64,000 nucleotides of DNA from Cryomorpha sp963741985 (GTDB taxonomy: Bacteria > Bacteroidota > Bacteroidia > Flavobacteriales_D > Cryomorphaceae). Each line of letters opens with the position of its first letter. The first letter of the stretch is position 1. Position numbers and translations under genes: made by a program. This document shows positions 1-9,838 of this stretch, in pieces. Where the stretch lies: positions 496,001 to 560,000 of the forward strand of contig CAVUKD010000004.1 of the NCBI GenBank assembly GCA_963741985.1. Direction: 5' to 3'. The notes beneath the pieces were generated by a model. It did not search any database, was not told the DNA's origin, and worked only from the letters and a program-made list of their open reading frames with translations.

Positions 1-2
1 CC

Positions 3-3000
3 TGCCCACTTCTCGCAAATCTTGAAAATGGCAACGACTGCGGGATAAATGGAACTGTAGTGAACTGCGATTGTGTAGAAGCATGCAACCTCTCTCTGGG
101 AACCCCGGTAGTAACATGCCTGGAAAATACAGAAGGTGATGATAGTTACACCGTAGCCATTTTCTATACAGGATCAGCTCCTGGAGCTATTATTAGCACA
201 GGAGTGGGACCTGACTGTTCAAATGCGAACATTACACTATCAGGCGACGACCCCACTACAAATGTAAACGGCACAATACTGCTTACCGCTAATGAAGGCG
301 AAGGTTGCTGGAGTATTTCAATTCAGAGCGATTTGTGCGATATTATCCTTTCAGGAGATGCACCTGCGTGCAGTCCGGCCGTTGACTGTCCCGACTTGGG
401 ATTAAACAATGGTGACCCATGCGGAGACGGGGGAACAGTCGTAAACTGCCAATGCCTCCTCCCCGATTGCAACGGTGATCTTGGTGGTGGAGTTTTAGAT
501 GCAGATGACGACGGTGTTTGCGACGATATCGACAATTGCCTCGGTCTCGACAATCCAGGCCAAGAAGATTTGGATGGCGATGGTGTTGGAAATGCCTGCG
601 ACCCGGATATAGACGGTGATGGAATTGCCAATGCCAATGATTGCGATCCAATGGATTCGTCAGTTGGTCTTGCATCAAATTGGTATATAGATAACGATGG
701 CGATGGATACGGGACCGGTGATGACGCAGTCTCATCATGCACACAACCCGATGGATATGCACCATTAAGTGGCGACTGCGATGACAATGACCCGGATGTA
801 AATCCAGGAGCGCAAACACTTACATTCCTCGGGACTGCCGGCTTTGAAGAAGCATTTATGTCACCCCTTCAGGGTAGTCCGAATACAACTTTCAACTTAG
901 CTATAGTTTATACCGATGCCACAGGTGCAATTCCGCCGCTGGGCTTTCCTCGGGTATTGCTCGATTTTGAAGGAAACGGACAGTTCAACAATCCCAATGA
1001 TCGTGCGATATTGCTTTCACCAGCCGATCAAAGCGACATGAATACAACAGACGGAAAAGTCTATGTGGGTTCGATTAATGAATTGCCTTCAGGATCGAAT
1101 TGGAAAGCCCGTATTCAGGTACAAACAAATGGCTGCATTACCCAAATTGGCCCATTCGACTACCCCGATGTGCTCACAGAACCCGACCTTGAAATATTTG
1201 CAGATGATATCGTTTTTGACAATCCGAATCCAGATGTTTCCTCCCCACTTCAAATCTCAGCCACCGTAAGGAACACCTCAGATCTGCCGGCAGAAAACTT
1301 CGTAATGCATCTCGTAAATCAATACGAACCCGAAACTGTATTTCCGGATATTACTGTGAGTTATCTCGCTCCCCATCAATCTACTACCGTGGTTTGGAAT
1401 ATTATCACTCCAGCCGAACCTTCGTGGGATCCAATGGAGGTATACGTTGATTATACAAACGTCATAATTGAGTCGAATGAACTGGATAATCGTGCACTAC
1501 GTCCCTTCACGAATGGCAATTATTTTATACCGGGTGCCATAGTAATTTATCCCGTGGTTAGTCCGGCTATTCAATATGCCGGGTCATATGCATCTGTGCA
1601 TATTTCCGGCTACGCTTACTATACAGATACTGCCGTCCCCCTTCAAGATTCGAGCGTGGCCGGAGCTACCGTTTCCATTGCCAACCCATTGACGGGGGGT
1701 ACCGTGGTAGGAAATACCAACTCAAACGGTTATTTCTCAGTGACCCTTTACGGTGGAAATACTCCGGGGGACTACAGCGCAACCGGAGAAATAACAGACT
1801 ATACACTTACCGGACAATTTACGGTGAACTGGGAACTCCTTACTCCGCCATGTCTTCCCGATTTGAGAACACTTGTAACGATTAGCGATTCCCAGATATT
1901 TGTTGGTGAAACCATTGATGGAACTATAACCGTTACAAATGTTGGATGCGCTCCTGTGGACGTTCAGACATTGTTAGATGCCACCCAAACGGGAGGAATA
2001 CCAATAATCGATGATGTGATGGTGCCACCCCTCGATCCAGGCGAATCTTTTAGTTACAACTTCTCGGATGTCCAATTTAATACGGTCGGAACCTATACTA
2101 TTTGTGGATACGCCGATGCTGAATTTATAGTCGCAGAATCTAACGAAAACAATAATCTTGGTTGCAGAAGTGTAACCGTCGTACCGCCGCTTCCTGACAT
2201 TACCCCAATTTACGGCCCTGTAGGAACTTATTATTTTTGCGCTAATCTTCCATTACCGGCCTTTACCATCAGAAATATAGGTTATGTGCCTACCGGCACG
2301 TTCGATTATACCGTTGATGTATTTTACGAAGGAGCCATTTCTCAGACATATACCCAAACCATTGCCAATCTTAATGCCGGTCAGTCAACAGCGGTTACAG
2401 TACCCTATGTGTATGAAAATTTGGGCAGTTACACATTCACAGTTACCTGCGACATTCCTATGCCAACAGGAATCGTGACTGAAATATCGGAAACCAACAA
2501 TATTGGCAACTACGGCATCAATATTATTCCGTGTAAACCGGATCTTACCGTGCTTTCGTGCAACCAACTTGATGTAGATCCAGCCGATCTCCAAATTCCG
2601 GGTACAGCTACTTATACTGCTAGGGTACGCAATACTGGAAACGCTGCAGCCGTAGGACCGATTGACTTTGAATTTTCCGTATCAAACGGAGAATTATATG
2701 CACTGCAATATGCGAACGATCTCGCTGCCGGCGAAACTGTGTTATTGACCACTAACGCTCCTTCAGTAGCTTCTGGCACAGCGACGCTCACAGCATTTGT
2801 AGATCCCGACGATCTGATTGATGAGTTTAATGAAAATAATAATTCTGTTACCGATTCGCTTTGCTGGGAATATGCAGCAGTACCCAAATGCGGATACAAT
2901 TTCTGGAATACCACTTATTATCAAAATCAATCCGCTTACATATCAGTTGGGTTAAAAGCCCGATTCCTCTACAAAGCTTCCGCAGTAAAAGTACGTTTCG

Positions 3001-6000
3001 AAGTGAGTGGTCCAGGGATTGTGGGTACCGCACTTCTCGGGGATGCTACCGTTCAAAATATTGAGCAAAACTGCGCATGTCCTTATGTGGCAGCACTGCC
3101 TACCTCATTTATATTTAATGAAATCGGCACCTATATCTTCACCATGACCGCTGATCCGGACAATGCATATTCAGAATGCAATGAAGGCAACAACGTATTA
3201 GTACGCGAGGTGCAAGTGACCAGCTTCCCAGACATGCGCATCTTATCTGAGTTTATCAACCCAACCTTGCTCAATCCCGAGCCTGGTCAGTCAGTATTTT
3301 TCGACATAACTTATGAAAATATCGGAGTTTCCAATATCGACGATCTAATGAATCTTAGCGTTCTTGTTGATGAAATTCCTTTGGGCGTTGTCGAAAACGT
3401 TCCAGGACTTATAACCGGCCAAAACACGACCATCACTATTCCTGTCCCTTATTCGACAGATCTTGCGGGAGCGCACGTCGTTAGAGCGATAATAGACTCT
3501 GATCACGAAATACAGGAAATCAATGAGTTGAACAATGAAGCCACCCGAGCTTTAATCGTTGGCTCTGCAGCCAATCTTTTCTTTGAGGCATTTCTTCCTT
3601 CAGACCCATCACCAATTGTAAGCCAAGGGATCAATATTGATGCCACCATTGCTAACAATGGAGATATAGATGTAGATGCGGATGTTCTGTTCTCTTACAT
3701 TTCAAATGCCGGCGACACCATTCAAATTGGTAGCATTCCTATATCAGTGGGAGCAGGTGGTAGTCAGGACATTTCACTTCCATGGATGGTGCTCGACAAC
3801 AATACTAAACTCCTTGGTGAAATTGTAAATGCCTCAGAAATAGAATTTAACTATGAAGACAATTTCGCTTCAGCAAACTTGAGTAACTTCGATGTTATAA
3901 TTTCTTCCGAACCGAGCTGTCCAGGTCAGAATTTGGGTAGCCTTACGGCAAATGGCTCAAATGGATCAGAGCCATACACCTACAGCTGGAGTAACGGATT
4001 TGTGGGTGCCACACTCGAAGCCGCTGCTGGAACTTACTCCGTTACCGTTACCGATAGTGAAGGACAAGAAGCAAATGCAACGGCATCAATTAGTGAAAAT
4101 CCGGATTGCATTGAGCAAATATGCGACATTTCTGCTGTGAGTTTCAATATTCCCAATTGCAATCCAGAAACAGGGGTGTACAATACCACATTGGTCATTG
4201 CATACCAAAATCCACCCGACGCAGGTTTTATTGTCGTTAACGGTATAGAACACGTTATAACCGGAAGTCCGCAAAGTTTCAGTGTTCCTTTCAATTCTGG
4301 GGCTGTGGTTTATTATGTTTCTTTTACGGAAAGTACAGACTGTAGCCTAACCATAATGACTGGCACTACACTTGAAGAATGCCAACCTGATTGCGAAGGG
4401 ATTTTTGGCGGAAACGCCCAACCAGGAGCACCCTGCCAAACCCAAGATGGTACTACCGGAGTCTATAATGACGACTGCAACTGTGTCCCAACGGCAACAG
4501 TTTCGCTGCTCACACTCGAATGTGGTGGTCAGGTTATCCAAATAACCGGTGCCCTTGCAGGAATCAATGCTGGTGGAAATGCTACAACAAGCACTCGAAC
4601 CATATATGGTTTTATGCCTGACAACGGAAACGGAACTCCGGTCTACACCGGCTCGACCTGGCCATATGTAATTATTGAAGGCAATCTTGATATTGATCCT
4701 ACTATTAGCGCATCACTGACAACAAATTCCGATGGCATATTGCTCGTGAACGGATGGCCTGCATACCAATTTTCGGGTGATGCATCCTCAACTGACGTGG
4801 GCGGAACTTTCGGTCCCTGGAATTACTTCCTTCCGGATGGAACGCTCAGCCAAGACGCCTGTGAGGTGGAATACGATTGTCCATTAGTTCAGCAAAACTA
4901 TGGTGATGCATGTGATGATGGGGATCCTACTACCGTAAATGACATCCGCCTAAATGACTGTAGCTGCTCAGGTACTCCGATTGAAATATTCGACTGTCCT
5001 GAAGTTCAGCAAAACTTTGGTGATGCGTGCGATGATGGGGATCCGAATACTGTAAATGACACGCGGCAAGATGACTGTAGTTGTGCTGGGACACTTATCG
5101 GAGGTTGCGTAGCTCCTTCACTCGAATTGGTTGTTGTAGATTTTGACGGAAGTGTATTACTTGGTTGTATTCATGCTGATGAATCATTTTATGTAAATGC
5201 CACTGTGAGCGGAGGTTCAGGCAATGATTCCTACTTTTTATCTGCCAATGGGGGCCCTGTTGAAAATGTGGCTGCCGGTGGATCCTTTCTTTTTGGTCCA
5301 TTCATTGCGAGTAGCGACGTACAAGTTTCAGCAAGCGGTGCAGATGACGAACTCTGTGGTGCTGAAGAATCGATTGCTTCACCCGATCTCTGTACTTCTG
5401 ATTGTGAATCACCTTCACTATCATTGAGTATATCTGATGCCTTTGGCAATGCTATTGAAGGATGTATACCCGTAGGTGGGGGGTATTACGTTGATTTTCA
5501 TTTAACGGGTGGATCCGGAAACGAAATGTACGATGTTTCTATTAATGGAGATTTCTATGAGATCGTCAATGCAGGATCGCAATGGTTTTACCATTTCGGC
5601 CCATTCGATGCAGGCGAAGATTTAGATTTTGTTATTACAGGTGCCGATGATGCACAATGTGGTACCGAAGGATCAATTGCTTCGCCCGAAGTTTGTACTC
5701 CAGATTGTTTAGCTGATGCCGGAGCCATAGAATTGTTAGATGGCACAACCGTAATTACTGTATGTGTAGATGACAACATTCCAAGTATGGTAGATGTAGT
5801 TGTAGCAGAAATGCCTTCAGAAGACTATGCTGGTCAATGGGTTGTTACAGACGCAGACGGTAATTTATTAGGTCTTCCAGCTTCACTTGACGCAGTAAAT
5901 AACATTGATTTTGACAATGCCGGATCCGGTCACTGCAAAATCTGGTTTTTGAGCTACGATGCAGAGAACAGCAATGTTCTTGATTTGGCCACTGCTTTTT

Positions 6001-7073
6001 CCGATGGTGCAAGTGTAAATGCTTCAGAGCTTGAAGGATGTTTCGAATTGTCGAATGCAATTGATGTATTCCGTGAAAACTGTACCACACCAACATGCGA
6101 CAACTTTGTATATTTCTTGTCAGACCACAGCGCTGCCGATGGAATTTCAGATATCTATAAAGTGACTTTGAATGGTGGAAATGCAGACTTGGAGTACATC
6201 GCGACAAGCGATATCGAAGTACACATTGCTTACAATCCTATCGACAATTTGATCTATGCTGTGAGCAAACATACCAACTCATACCGGGTACTTGATCCGT
6301 ATGCAGCAGTTCCCGTTTTTGGTCCTACTGTTGATCTCGGAGCCGACTATGGTGAGTTGACTGCAGCGGTATTCAATGCAGATGGAAAACTCCTTATCGG
6401 AAGTCAGAACAACAACGCTATTTATAGCGTGAATGTAGCAACCAACGTGGTATCTACTTACGATACCTATGCACCGGTAGCAGGTGGTGACCTTGCCTTT
6501 GCATCTGATGGAATGCTTTATTTGGCTACCCGTACAGGGAATGGTCTATATGAAGTATGGCCTGCCGATGTAATGCCAGACCAATTTATTGGAAGTGTTC
6601 CAAATAATGTAACTGGTATGGCTATCACCGATACAGATCAATTGTTGATCTCAAGTCGTGACAATACCAATCTGGTAGTTCGCAATACCGCTGGTTCTGA
6701 TGCAGGATCGTATGAAGTAATGCTGAATGGTGAGTCTTATACACTCCGCGATGGAGATATGGCTTCAGGTTGTGATACACATGAGAATGTGGAAGAAGGT
6801 TGCGATTATAGCTTGTACTTTGCTGATAATGGAGACAATAATCCTACATCAACGGATATATATGGAGTTACTCTCAACGATGATAATACTACCACGAATA
6901 CATTGCTCACAACAATTGACTTCAGATGTCAAGCAATCGCTGTTAGTCCTGAAGGTTTACTTTACCTTGTGAGTCGTGATAACGCTGGTACCTATATTGT
7001 ATGGGACATAGCTTCAAATGCGCAAGTTGGAGGATCATTAACCTTCAAACCGGTGGTGGTGCCAATATTGTGA
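3..7073 (+). CDS. Giant modular T9SS surface protein, 5' partial, N-terminal portion
   Basis: The frame is open from base 3 through the GTG at 60, so the gene begins outside the window; no signal peptide is visible. Residues counted from that GTG: thrombospondin type 3/MopE-like calcium-binding stretch with DxDxDG motifs (about 138-250); about seven CARDB-like beta domains (about 373-1280); one SprB-type repeat (about 1277-1345); a region resembling the secreted repeat Lipoprotein_15 (about 1480-1600); two DCP...GDACDDGDP modules (1605-1680); two sister Cys-bounded beta domains (1682-1880); then propeller-like modules A (from about 2011) and B. A TGA at 7071 ends the frame inside module B. 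The same frame resumes at once and completes the module, sorting domain included, in 7089-8720. I read both as one gene. Module types follow known families; the adhesive or surface-display role is inference. Confidence 0.85.
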   Translation, partial: CPLLANLENGNDCGINGTVVNCDCVEACNLSLGTPVVTCLENTEGDDSYTVAIFYTGSAPGAIISTGVGPDCSNANITLSGDDPTTNVNGTILLTANEGEGCWSISIQSDLCDIILSGDAPACSPAVDCPDLGLNNGDPCGDGGTVVNCQCLLPDCNGDLGGGVLDADDDGVCDDIDNCLGLDNPGQEDLDGDGVGNACDPDIDGDGIANANDCDPMDSSVGLASNWYIDNDGDGYGTGDDAVSSCTQPDGYAPLSGDCDDNDPDVNPGAQTLTFLGTAGFEEAFMSPLQGSPNTTFNLAIVYTDATGAIPPLGFPRVLLDFEGNGQFNNPNDRAILLSPADQSDMNTTDGKVYVGSINELPSGSNWKARIQVQTNGCITQIGPFDYPDVLTEPDLEIFADDIVFDNPNPDVSSPLQISATVRNTSDLPAENFVMHLVNQYEPETVFPDITVSYLAPHQSTTVVWNIITPAEPSWDPMEVYVDYTNVIIESNELDNRALRPFTNGNYFIPGAIVIYPVVSPAIQYAGSYASVHISGYAYYTDTAVPLQDSSVAGATVSIANPLTGGTVVGNTNSNGYFSVTLYGGNTPGDYSATGEITDYTLTGQFTVNWELLTPPCLPDLRTLVTISDSQIFVGETIDGTITVTNVGCAPVDVQTLLDATQTGGIPIIDDVMVPPLDPGESFSYNFSDVQFNTVGTYTICGYADAEFIVAESNENNNLGCRSVTVVPPLPDITPIYGPVGTYYFCANLPLPAFTIRNIGYVPTGTFDYTVDVFYEGAISQTYTQTIANLNAGQSTAVTVPYVYENLGSYTFTVTCDIPMPTGIVTEISETNNIGNYGINIIPCKPDLTVLSCNQLDVDPADLQIPGTATYTARVRNTGNAAAVGPIDFEFSVSNGELYALQYANDLAAGETVLLTTNAPSVASGTATLTAFVDPDDLIDEFNENNNSVTDSLCWEYAAVPKCGYNFWNTTYYQNQSAYISVGLKARFLYKASAVKVRFEVSGPGIVGTALLGDATVQNIEQNCACPYVAALPTSFIFNEIGTYIFTMTADPDNAYSECNEGNNVLVREVQVTSFPDMRILSEFINPTLLNPEPGQSVFFDITYENIGVSNIDDLMNLSVLVDEIPLGVVENVPGLITGQNTTITIPVPYSTDLAGAHVVRAIIDSDHEIQEINELNNEATRALIVGSAANLFFEAFLPSDPSPIVSQGINIDATIANNGDIDVDADVLFSYISNAGDTIQIGSIPISVGAGGSQDISLPWMVLDNNTKLLGEIVNASEIEFNYEDNFASANLSNFDVIISSEPSCPGQNLGSLTANGSNGSEPYTYSWSNGFVGATLEAAAGTYSVTVTDSEGQEANATASISENPDCIEQICDISAVSFNIPNCNPETGVYNTTLVIAYQNPPDAGFIVVNGIEHVITGSPQSFSVPFNSGAVVYYVSFTESTDCSLTIMTGTTLEECQPDCEGIFGGNAQPGAPCQTQDGTTGVYNDDCNCVPTATVSLLTLECGGQVIQITGALAGINAGGNATTSTRTIYGFMPDNGNGTPVYTGSTWPYVIIEGNLDIDPTISASLTTNSDGILLVNGWPAYQFSGDASSTDVGGTFGPWNYFLPDGTLSQDACEVEYDCPLVQQNYGDACDDGDPTTVNDIRLNDCSCSGTPIEIFDCPEVQQNFGDACDDGDPNTVNDTRQDDCSCAGTLIGGCVAPSLELVVVDFDGSVLLGCIHADESFYVNATVSGGSGNDSYFLSANGGPVENVAAGGSFLFGPFIASSDVQVSASGADDELCGAEESIASPDLCTSDCESPSLSLSISDAFGNAIEGCIPVGGGYYVDFHLTGGSGNEMYDVSINGDFYEIVNAGSQWFYHFGPFDAGEDLDFVITGADDAQCGTEGSIASPEVCTPDCLADAGAIELLDGTTVITVCVDDNIPSMVDVVVAEMPSEDYAGQWVVTDADGNLLGLPASLDAVNNIDFDNAGSGHCKIWFLSYDAENSNVLDLATAFSDGASVNASELEGCFELSNAIDVFRENCTTPTCDNFVYFLSDHSAADGISDIYKVTLNGGNADLEYIATSDIEVHIAYNPIDNLIYAVSKHTNSYRVLDPYAAVPVFGPTVDLGADYGELTAAVFNADGKLLIGSQNNNAIYSVNVATNVVSTYDTYAPVAGGDLAFASDGMLYLATRTGNGLYEVWPADVMPDQFIGSVPNNVTGMAITDTDQLLISSRDNTNLVVRNTAGSDAGSYEVMLNGESYTLRDGDMASGCDTHENVEEGCDYSLYFADNGDNNPTSTDIYGVTLNDDNTTTNTLLTTIDFRCQAIAVSPEGLLYLVSRDNAGTYIVWDIASNAQVGGSLTFKPVVVPIL
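6093..6796 (+). repeat. Long direct repeat, copy 1 of module A (704 bp)
   Basis: Matches 15902-16605 almost base for base; by eye I find one difference (6440 A versus 16249 G). It encodes propeller-like module A starting CDNFVYFLS. Both edges are sharp: the flanking DNA of the two genes diverges immediately. This implies recent duplication or gene conversion. Confidence 0.9.
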
Positions 7074-7088
7074 AATATTCCAGCAGCG

Positions 7089-8720
7089 GTGTACCATAAT
7101 GGTATGTTGTACGTAGGCTCTACCGACGGAAACGTATATTCTGCGGATCCAAATACTGGAATTTCAAACTCTTCACTTCCTGGAAATGTAGTTGGTGGGG
7201 ATCTTGTGTTTGACGGTAATGACGAACTGTGGTTGTTAAGTAGAGACCTTGGTAGATTCTATAATCTCAGCGGAGGTGGATCTTTCGATGTTGACATTCA
7301 CGAAATTAATGGTGTGGCATTGTTACCAAATGGAAACTTTATAGCTGCCAATGGTGATTTAGGATCACTCTTCTATGAAGTTGATCCGGCAGCCGAAGCC
7401 TTAACAGGTCAGACGTATAATACAGGTCTTTTATTTGCGGCAGGTGACCTTGCCGGTGTATGTGTGCCTAACAATAATAATTTAATCGAAGGATGCTACG
7501 GAGTTGAAGTTCTTGATTTTTCTCAGGGACCACAAACCAACGGTTCAGCAGTTCCTGCTAATCGTTCGGATGCTTCCCAAGCTTTAGGTGAGCCTGACAG
7601 AAGTAATGCTGCAGGTGGTTTTGTATCACTTGGTGTAGGCGGATCTATTACCATCGCTTTTGCGGGTGTAATAAATGACGCTCCCGGAAATGACATCAAA
7701 ATCTGGGAGACATCATTCTCAGGAGATGTATGTGGAGGCGCTGATGATGAGCAAGCTGATATCGAGCTTTCTTACGATGGTGTAGTTTGGGCTTCGGCAG
7801 GATCTATTTGCCGTGATGGTGAAGTAGATTTGGCGGATGCCGGATTGGCAGCAGTGCGTTATATTCGCATTACCAACGCTGCAAGCACAGGATCACTTGA
7901 TGGATATGATGTTGACGGAGTAGAAGCCCTTAACGGTTGTAGCAGCGAGCCTGTTGTGGATTACGGCGACTGTTATGCATCTGAGATGATTGATTATGTT
8001 CAGGGAGTTAAATCAAATGGCGGTGCCATTGATATTAACCGAACGGATGCAAATGAAGCTCTCGGTATGCCTGAAAGAACAGATGAATTGGTTTTTGTAT
8101 CTCTTGGATATGGTGGAAGCCTTACCCTTGGATTCAACGGAGCTGTTCCTAACGGTGCCGGAGATGATATCGAAGTGGTGGAAACTACTTTCAATAACAA
8201 CAGTTGTGGTTCATATCCTGAGTTTGCCGATGTATATGTTTCTGTTGACGGAGATGTTTGGTACTTTGCTAAGACCATTTGTCGCGCTGATGGATTTGTG
8301 GACATCGACGATGCTGACCCTTCACTCGAATACATCAACTACGTGAGAATCGTAAACAATGACGCGATGTCAAATACTCCTGATGCATTTGATGTGGATG
8401 GTGTGGTAGCTCTTTACAATTGTGAAGTCGGCAGACCAGCCGCTGCTGGAGTAGAAGCTGAGAGTACAATTACCTCTTACCCGAACCCAACATCTGGTCC
8501 TTCGCAAGTGGTATTTGTAACAGCTGAAACCGGTACAACGCTTGTAGAAGTGTACGATATGAATGGTCGCAATGTAGCTACCTTGTTTAATCAAGTAGCT
8601 AATGCAAACCAGGAATACCGATTGGATTTCGATGGAAATAGATTGCCAAATGGTGTTTATATCTACCGAATGACAACAAACAATGAAACGATCATAGATA
8701 AATTTATGATTGCTAAATAA
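7089..8720 (+). CDS. C-terminal part of the same T9SS surface protein, separated by frameshifts
   Basis: No signal peptide and no independent start context: it opens in the middle of module B (AAVYHNGMLYVG, matching AAVYNAEDGLLYVG in the 18981 paralogue). Then follow two related modules D1 and D2 (each about 155 residues, with the pattern RSD/RTD...ALGxP...VSLGxGG), and a type A T9SS C-terminal sorting domain (YPNPTSGPS ... NGVYIYRM ... KFMIAK). It shares its frame with the upstream part but for the TGA at 7071. Reading 7049-7081 in another frame restores a homologous stretch (TGGGANIVKYS), so one missing base near 7047-7049 and one extra base near 7079-7091 explain the break. The T9SS machinery would export and anchor the intact protein. 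As it stands, this part would not be exported alone. Confidence 0.75.
   Translation: MYHNGMLYVGSTDGNVYSADPNTGISNSSLPGNVVGGDLVFDGNDELWLLSRDLGRFYNLSGGGSFDVDIHEINGVALLPNGNFIAANGDLGSLFYEVDPAAEALTGQTYNTGLLFAAGDLAGVCVPNNNNLIEGCYGVEVLDFSQGPQTNGSAVPANRSDASQALGEPDRSNAAGGFVSLGVGGSITIAFAGVINDAPGNDIKIWETSFSGDVCGGADDEQADIELSYDGVVWASAGSICRDGEVDLADAGLAAVRYIRITNAASTGSLDGYDVDGVEALNGCSSEPVVDYGDCYASEMIDYVQGVKSNGGAIDINRTDANEALGMPERTDELVFVSLGYGGSLTLGFNGAVPNGAGDDIEVVETTFNNNSCGSYPEFADVYVSVDGDVWYFAKTICRADGFVDIDDADPSLEYINYVRIVNNDAMSNTPDAFDVDGVVALYNCEVGRPAAAGVEAESTITSYPNPTSGPSQVVFVTAETGTTLVEVYDMNGRNVATLFNQVANANQEYRLDFDGNRLPNGVYIYRMTTNNETIIDKFMIAK
7491..8720 (+). repeat. Long direct repeat, copy 1 of modules D1-D2 plus sorting domain (1230 bp)
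   Basis: Matches 17282-18511 colinearly (offset 9791) with one difference seen by eye (7709 G versus 17500 A). Identity stops exactly at the TAA stop codon: the 3' flanks and terminators of the two genes are unrelated. Confidence 0.9.
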
Positions 8721-8764
8721 CATACCTCAGTCTTGGTGTAACAACCGAAAAGCTGAAAAGAATG

Positions 8765-8797
8765 AACCCTTCCGTCCTTGTGACGGAAGGGTTTTTT
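8765..8797 (+). terminator. Rho-independent terminator of the first surface-protein gene
   Basis: Perfect 12-bp stem 8765-8776 / 8782-8793 with loop CTTGT, followed by a T run. It lies 45 bases after the stop at 8720. Confidence 0.92.
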
Positions 8798-8799
8798 AT

Positions 8800-9838
8800 G
8801 CATGTCCATTATCTCTATACCCGAGTTCGATTAATCTTGGAAGATTCGGATTTTGTGTGAATGTTATTTTTGTTTTTCTGCCTCAGAAAATCCATTTTAG
8901 AACTAAAAGCATCTCGAACCAATATGGGGAGTTCAATTTAGCCTTTAGAATAAATACTCCAATTATCCCCTTCTATTAAATGAGTCTGTTTTTTTATGCT
9001 GTAATGAGATCGTTGCACTATTTTTCTACACGATTTATAATAGGAACTCTTCAACAAAATAAAGCGTTCTTATCATCTCCCCCACAGGGAGACCGTTTGG
9101 TAGGAAATAATATATTAGTTGTCTGAATCCTGAAGAATATCGAACTTAGGTTAATTATTAGAGTCCCGAATGCTCTTATTTAGCTATAACCGTTAGCTAA
9201 GACCAAGGATGTGTAACGCGGGATAAAACCTGAAGGAAGCTGAGCAAAAGTTGGCATCAATGCTAAGGAACTACGTTTTATTACGAAAATAACCTGTGAT
9301 AAACTAGCTTGTAGACCTTTCAGAACTTGAAAGGTGAGACGGATTAAAAACCATTTTGTGCATGGAAAGTATCAGATAGCTCGTGAAAACCTGTAAAACA
9401 GAAATTGATAACAGATACTACGTAAGTTACTCGGATGAAAAGCGAATGATTTTTCAGAAGAAAATCTCAAACAACTGGTACATTGAAAATAAATTGTCAA
9501 GGATGCTTGATGAATCCTTGGGGAAGACAATAATTGAGAGCATTGTGGCAAGGATCTACAGAACTTTTTTTAGTTCGTCAAAAATTGCTTTGAACCTGAC
9601 AGTAAATAGGAAAAAATGCAAGCTATGGGTGAAATAGAAGGGAAAATCAGCGATTGTTAAGCGTTTTTTTTAACATATATTGTGTATAATAAATTGATTT
9701 CCTCAAAATAATAAATCGGATTATGTCGTGAATTCAACTTTAATATTCGTAGCTTTCGCCCTCAGTAAGCGGTGGTTTTGATGCTTAACCGACCCTGCTC
9801 ATTGTTGTATTTATTTTAATAACCAAATCATTTAAACT
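8800..9838. other. Gene-poor kilobase between surface-protein genes
   Basis: No convincing protein gene. An 84-codon frame at 9383-9637 starts from GTG, has no recognisable domain and follows the intron-like RNA; an 89-codon frame at 8710-8979 runs through the terminator and is discounted. The main content is the group II intron-like sequence at about 9070-9390. The last 200 bases are AT-rich leader for the gene at 9839, in which I find no clear TAnnTTTG element. Confidence 0.6.
9070..9390 (+). ncRNA. Probable 5' fragment (domain I) of a group II intron ribozyme
   Basis: The stretch contains a small CTCCC...GGGAG hairpin at 9077-9091, a TCTGAATCCTGAAGAAT segment near 9123, and GGATGTGTAACGCGGG then CCTGAAGGAAGCTGAG around 9207-9244. 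I recognise these as the kind of conserved domain I sequence in bacterial group II introns. I see no reverse transcriptase frame and no domain V-like hairpin downstream, so it would be a truncated remnant. The assignment is from memory of the family; boundaries are approximate. Confidence 0.45.

Noticed and set aside
8710..8979. 89-codon plus-strand frame after the first surface-protein gene
   Set aside because: It begins inside the previous stop region and runs through a strong terminator hairpin.
9383..9637. 84-codon frame after the intron-like RNA
   Set aside because: GTG start, no domain and no similarity to an intron-encoded reverse transcriptase; probably chance.
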